34,579 nucleotides of DNA from Streptococcus pseudopneumoniae (GTDB lineage: Bacteria; Bacillota; Bacilli; Lactobacillales; Streptococcaceae): NCBI RefSeq assembly GCF_001074825.1, contig NZ_JUPG01000120.1, positions 1 to 34,579 on the forward strand, read 5' to 3'. Below the pieces are notes generated by a model that was given only the letters and a program-made list of their open reading frames with translations, was not told where the DNA came from and did not search any database. Each line of letters opens with the position of its first letter. Positions within the stretch are counted from its first letter, which is position 1. Position numbers and translations under genes: made by a program. Positions 33,013 through 34,579 of the stretch are shown here, piece after piece.

Positions 33013-33162
33013 TACTCTTCGAAAATCTCTTCAAACCACGTCAACGTTGCCTTGCCGTAGATATGTTACTGACTTCGTCAGTTCTATCCACAACCTCAAA
33101 ACACTGTTTTGAGCAACCTGCGGCTAGTTTTCTAGTTTGCTCTTTGATTTTCATTGAGTATA
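33012..33162 (-). repeat. BOX element 2 (boxA-boxB-boxC)
   Basis: Read on the minus strand it starts ATACTCAATGAAAATCAAAG (boxA), has one boxB with the ACTGACGAAGTCAGT hairpin, and ends GATTTTCGAAGAGTAT (boxC). It begins at the last base of the MFS stop codon. Confidence 0.92.
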
Positions 33163-33240
33163 AATCCTAATTTTATTCATACTGTTTTAATCCCTCTATT
33201 TATGGTAAAATAAGACTATTAAGTTTAAAGAGGACACCCT

Positions 33241-34530
33241 ATGAAATTACAAAAACCAAAAGGAACGCAGGATATTTTACCTGCTGAATCTGCCAAGTGG
33301 CAGTACGTTGAGGGCTTTGCCCGTGAGATTTTCAAGCGCTATAACTACGCAGAAGTGCGCACGCCTATTTTTGAGCACTACGAGGTTATCAGTCGCTCTG
33401 TCGGAGATACAACGGATATCGTGACCAAGGAAATGTATGACTTCTATGACAAGGGTGACCGTCATATTACCCTCCGTCCAGAAGGAACTGCGCCCGTTGT
33501 CCGTTCCTATGTGGAAAATAAACTCTTTGCCCCAGAAGTGCAAAAGCCAAGTAAGTTTTACTACATGGGCCCTATGTTCCGTTATGAGCGTCCACAGGCA
33601 GGACGTTTGCGCCAATTCCATCAGATTGGGGTTGAGTGTTTTGGTTCTAGCAATCCAGCTACCGATGTGGAAACAATCGCGATGGCAGACCATTTCTTGA
33701 AAGAAATCGGCATCCAAGGTGTCAAATTGCACCTTAACACTCTTGGAAATCCTGAGAGCCGTGCGGCTTACCGTCAAGCCTTGATTGACTATTTGACACC
33801 GCTCAAGGAGACCTTGTCTAAGGATAGCCAACGCCGTTTGGAGGAAAATCCTCTTCGTGTTTTGGACTCTAAGGAAAAAGAAGACAAGGTAGCAGTAGAG
33901 AATGCGCCTTCTATCTTGGACTTCCTTGATGAAGAAAGTCAAGCTCATTTTGATGCTGTGCGTCAGATGTTAGAAAATCTGGGTGTAGACTACATCATCG
34001 ATACCAATATGGTGCGTGGTCTGGACTACTACAATCACACTATTTTCGAGTTTATCACAGAGATTGAGGGCAATGACTTGACAGTCTGCGCGGGAGGTCG
34101 CTACGATGGTTTGGTTGCCTACTTTGGAGGCCCTGAAACTGCTGGATTTGGTTTTGGACTTGGTGTAGAGAGACTGCTTCTCATTCTTGAAAAGCAAGGT
34201 GTGGCCCTCCCTATCGAAAACGCCCTAGATGTCTATATCGCAGTCTTGGGTGAAGGAGCAAATGTCAAGGCCTTGGAATTGGTACAGGCTCTTCGCCAAC
34301 AAGGTTTCAAAGCAGAGCGTGATTACCTCAACCGTAAACTCAAAGCTCAGTTCAAATCAGCCGATGTCTTTGCGGCTAAGACTCTCATCACCCTAGGAGA
34401 AAGTGAAGTCGAAAGCGGACAAGTGACAGTCAAGAACAACCAAACCCGAGAAGAAGTGCAAGTGTCACTTGAGACAATCAGCCAAAACTTCTCAGAAATC
34501 TTTGAAAAACTAGGATTTTATACTCAATGA
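33241..34530 (+). CDS. hisS: Histidyl-tRNA synthetase
   Basis: This 429-residue class II synthetase charges tRNA-His with histidine in the cytoplasm. Visible marks are the class II start ([11 protein letters not shown]), motif 2 [20 protein letters not shown], the histidine-A motif [13 protein letters not shown], the GGRYDGL loop, and motif 3 [12 protein letters not shown]; the anticodon-binding domain is about residues 330-425. The length is normal. AGAGGACACCCT precedes the ATG. The last codons and the TGA stop at 34528-34530 lie in a BOX element beginning at 34519, so the repeat supplies the final residues YTQ. aspS usually follows it in streptococci, but that is beyond the window. Confidence 0.98.
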   Translation: MKLQKPKGTQDILPAESAKWQYVEGFAREIFKRYNYAEVRTPIFEHYEVISRSVGDTTDIVTKEMYDFYDKGDRHITLRPEGTAPVVRSYVENKLFAPEVQKPSKFYYMGPMFRYERPQAGRLRQFHQIGVECFGSSNPATDVETIAMADHFLKEIGIQGVKLHLNTLGNPESRAAYRQALIDYLTPLKETLSKDSQRRLEENPLRVLDSKEKEDKVAVENAPSILDFLDEESQAHFDAVRQMLENLGVDYIIDTNMVRGLDYYNHTIFEFITEIEGNDLTVCAGGRYDGLVAYFGGPETAGFGFGLGVERLLLILEKQGVALPIENALDVYIAVLGEGANVKALELVQALRQQGFKAERDYLNRKLKAQFKSADVFAAKTLITLGESEVESGQVTVKNNQTREEVQVSLETISQNFSEIFEKLGFYTQ

Positions 34531-34579
34531 AAATCAAAGAGCAAACTAGGAAGCTAGCCGCAGGCTGTACTTGAGTACG
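34519..34579 (+). repeat. BOX element 3, partial
   Basis: It begins TATACTCAATGAAAATCAAA at 34519, inside the 3' end of hisS, and runs off the right edge. Only boxA and the start of the following module are present. It is opposite in direction to BOX 1 and 2. Confidence 0.9.

Noticed and set aside
33277..33948. 223-codon antisense frame in hisS
   Set aside because: No ribosome binding site, and it runs opposite to a strongly conserved synthetase gene. It is a shadow frame.

Overview
The window is chromosomal DNA from a Mitis-group Streptococcus (S. mitis, S. oralis, S. pseudopneumoniae or S. pneumoniae). The evidence is three BOX repeats, a PavB-type surface protein built from SSURE repeats, the adjoining TCS08 two-component system, an M26 zinc metalloprotease beside a glyoxalase gene, and moderate-to-low G+C genes with strong AGGAGG ribosome binding sites. 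No rRNA, tRNA, CRISPR array or intact insertion sequence was seen.

Layout. 1-4536: the C-terminal part of a very large M26 (ZmpC-like) surface metalloprotease, open at the left edge. 4764-8685: a two-domain glyoxalase-fold protein behind a strong inverted-repeat operator, a nucleoside phosphorylase-family protein, and the KtrB/KtrA (TrkH/CabP) potassium uptake pair. 8718-13839: PavB with five SSURE repeats and an LPXTG anchor, followed by its regulatory pair RR08/HK08. 13846-14690: rpsD with a long leader. 14787-15383: two tandem Fst-family type I toxin-antitoxin cassettes, each with a 31-residue toxin, a convergent antisense RNA promoter and a shared bidirectional terminator.

15566-25643 looks like an accessory stress or defence region: xpaC-telA, a candidate small RNA, then a type I restriction-modification system (hsdR, hsdS, hsdM) with an AbiH-family gene between hsdR and hsdS. 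The HsdR protein carries about 120 extra N-terminal residues that are homologous to the C-terminal half of the neighbouring XpaC. Four degenerate copies of a ~52-bp repeat lie between hsdR and abiH.

25744-34579 returns to core genes: an unknown membrane protein, rpmG and rpmF (both zinc-free forms), a small ribbon-helix-helix-like protein coupled to an SPFH/Band 7 membrane protein, ilvD, a DUF59 Fe-S assembly factor, an Rgg regulator with an MFS transporter, and hisS. BOX elements sit at the 3' ends of ilvD, the MFS gene and hisS, and the last one supplies the hisS stop codon.

The items most worth a second look are the XpaC-HsdR fusion next to xpaC-telA, the tandem Fst cassettes with diverged antitoxin-pairing repeats, the 52-bp repeat array and the candidate RNA upstream of hsdR.
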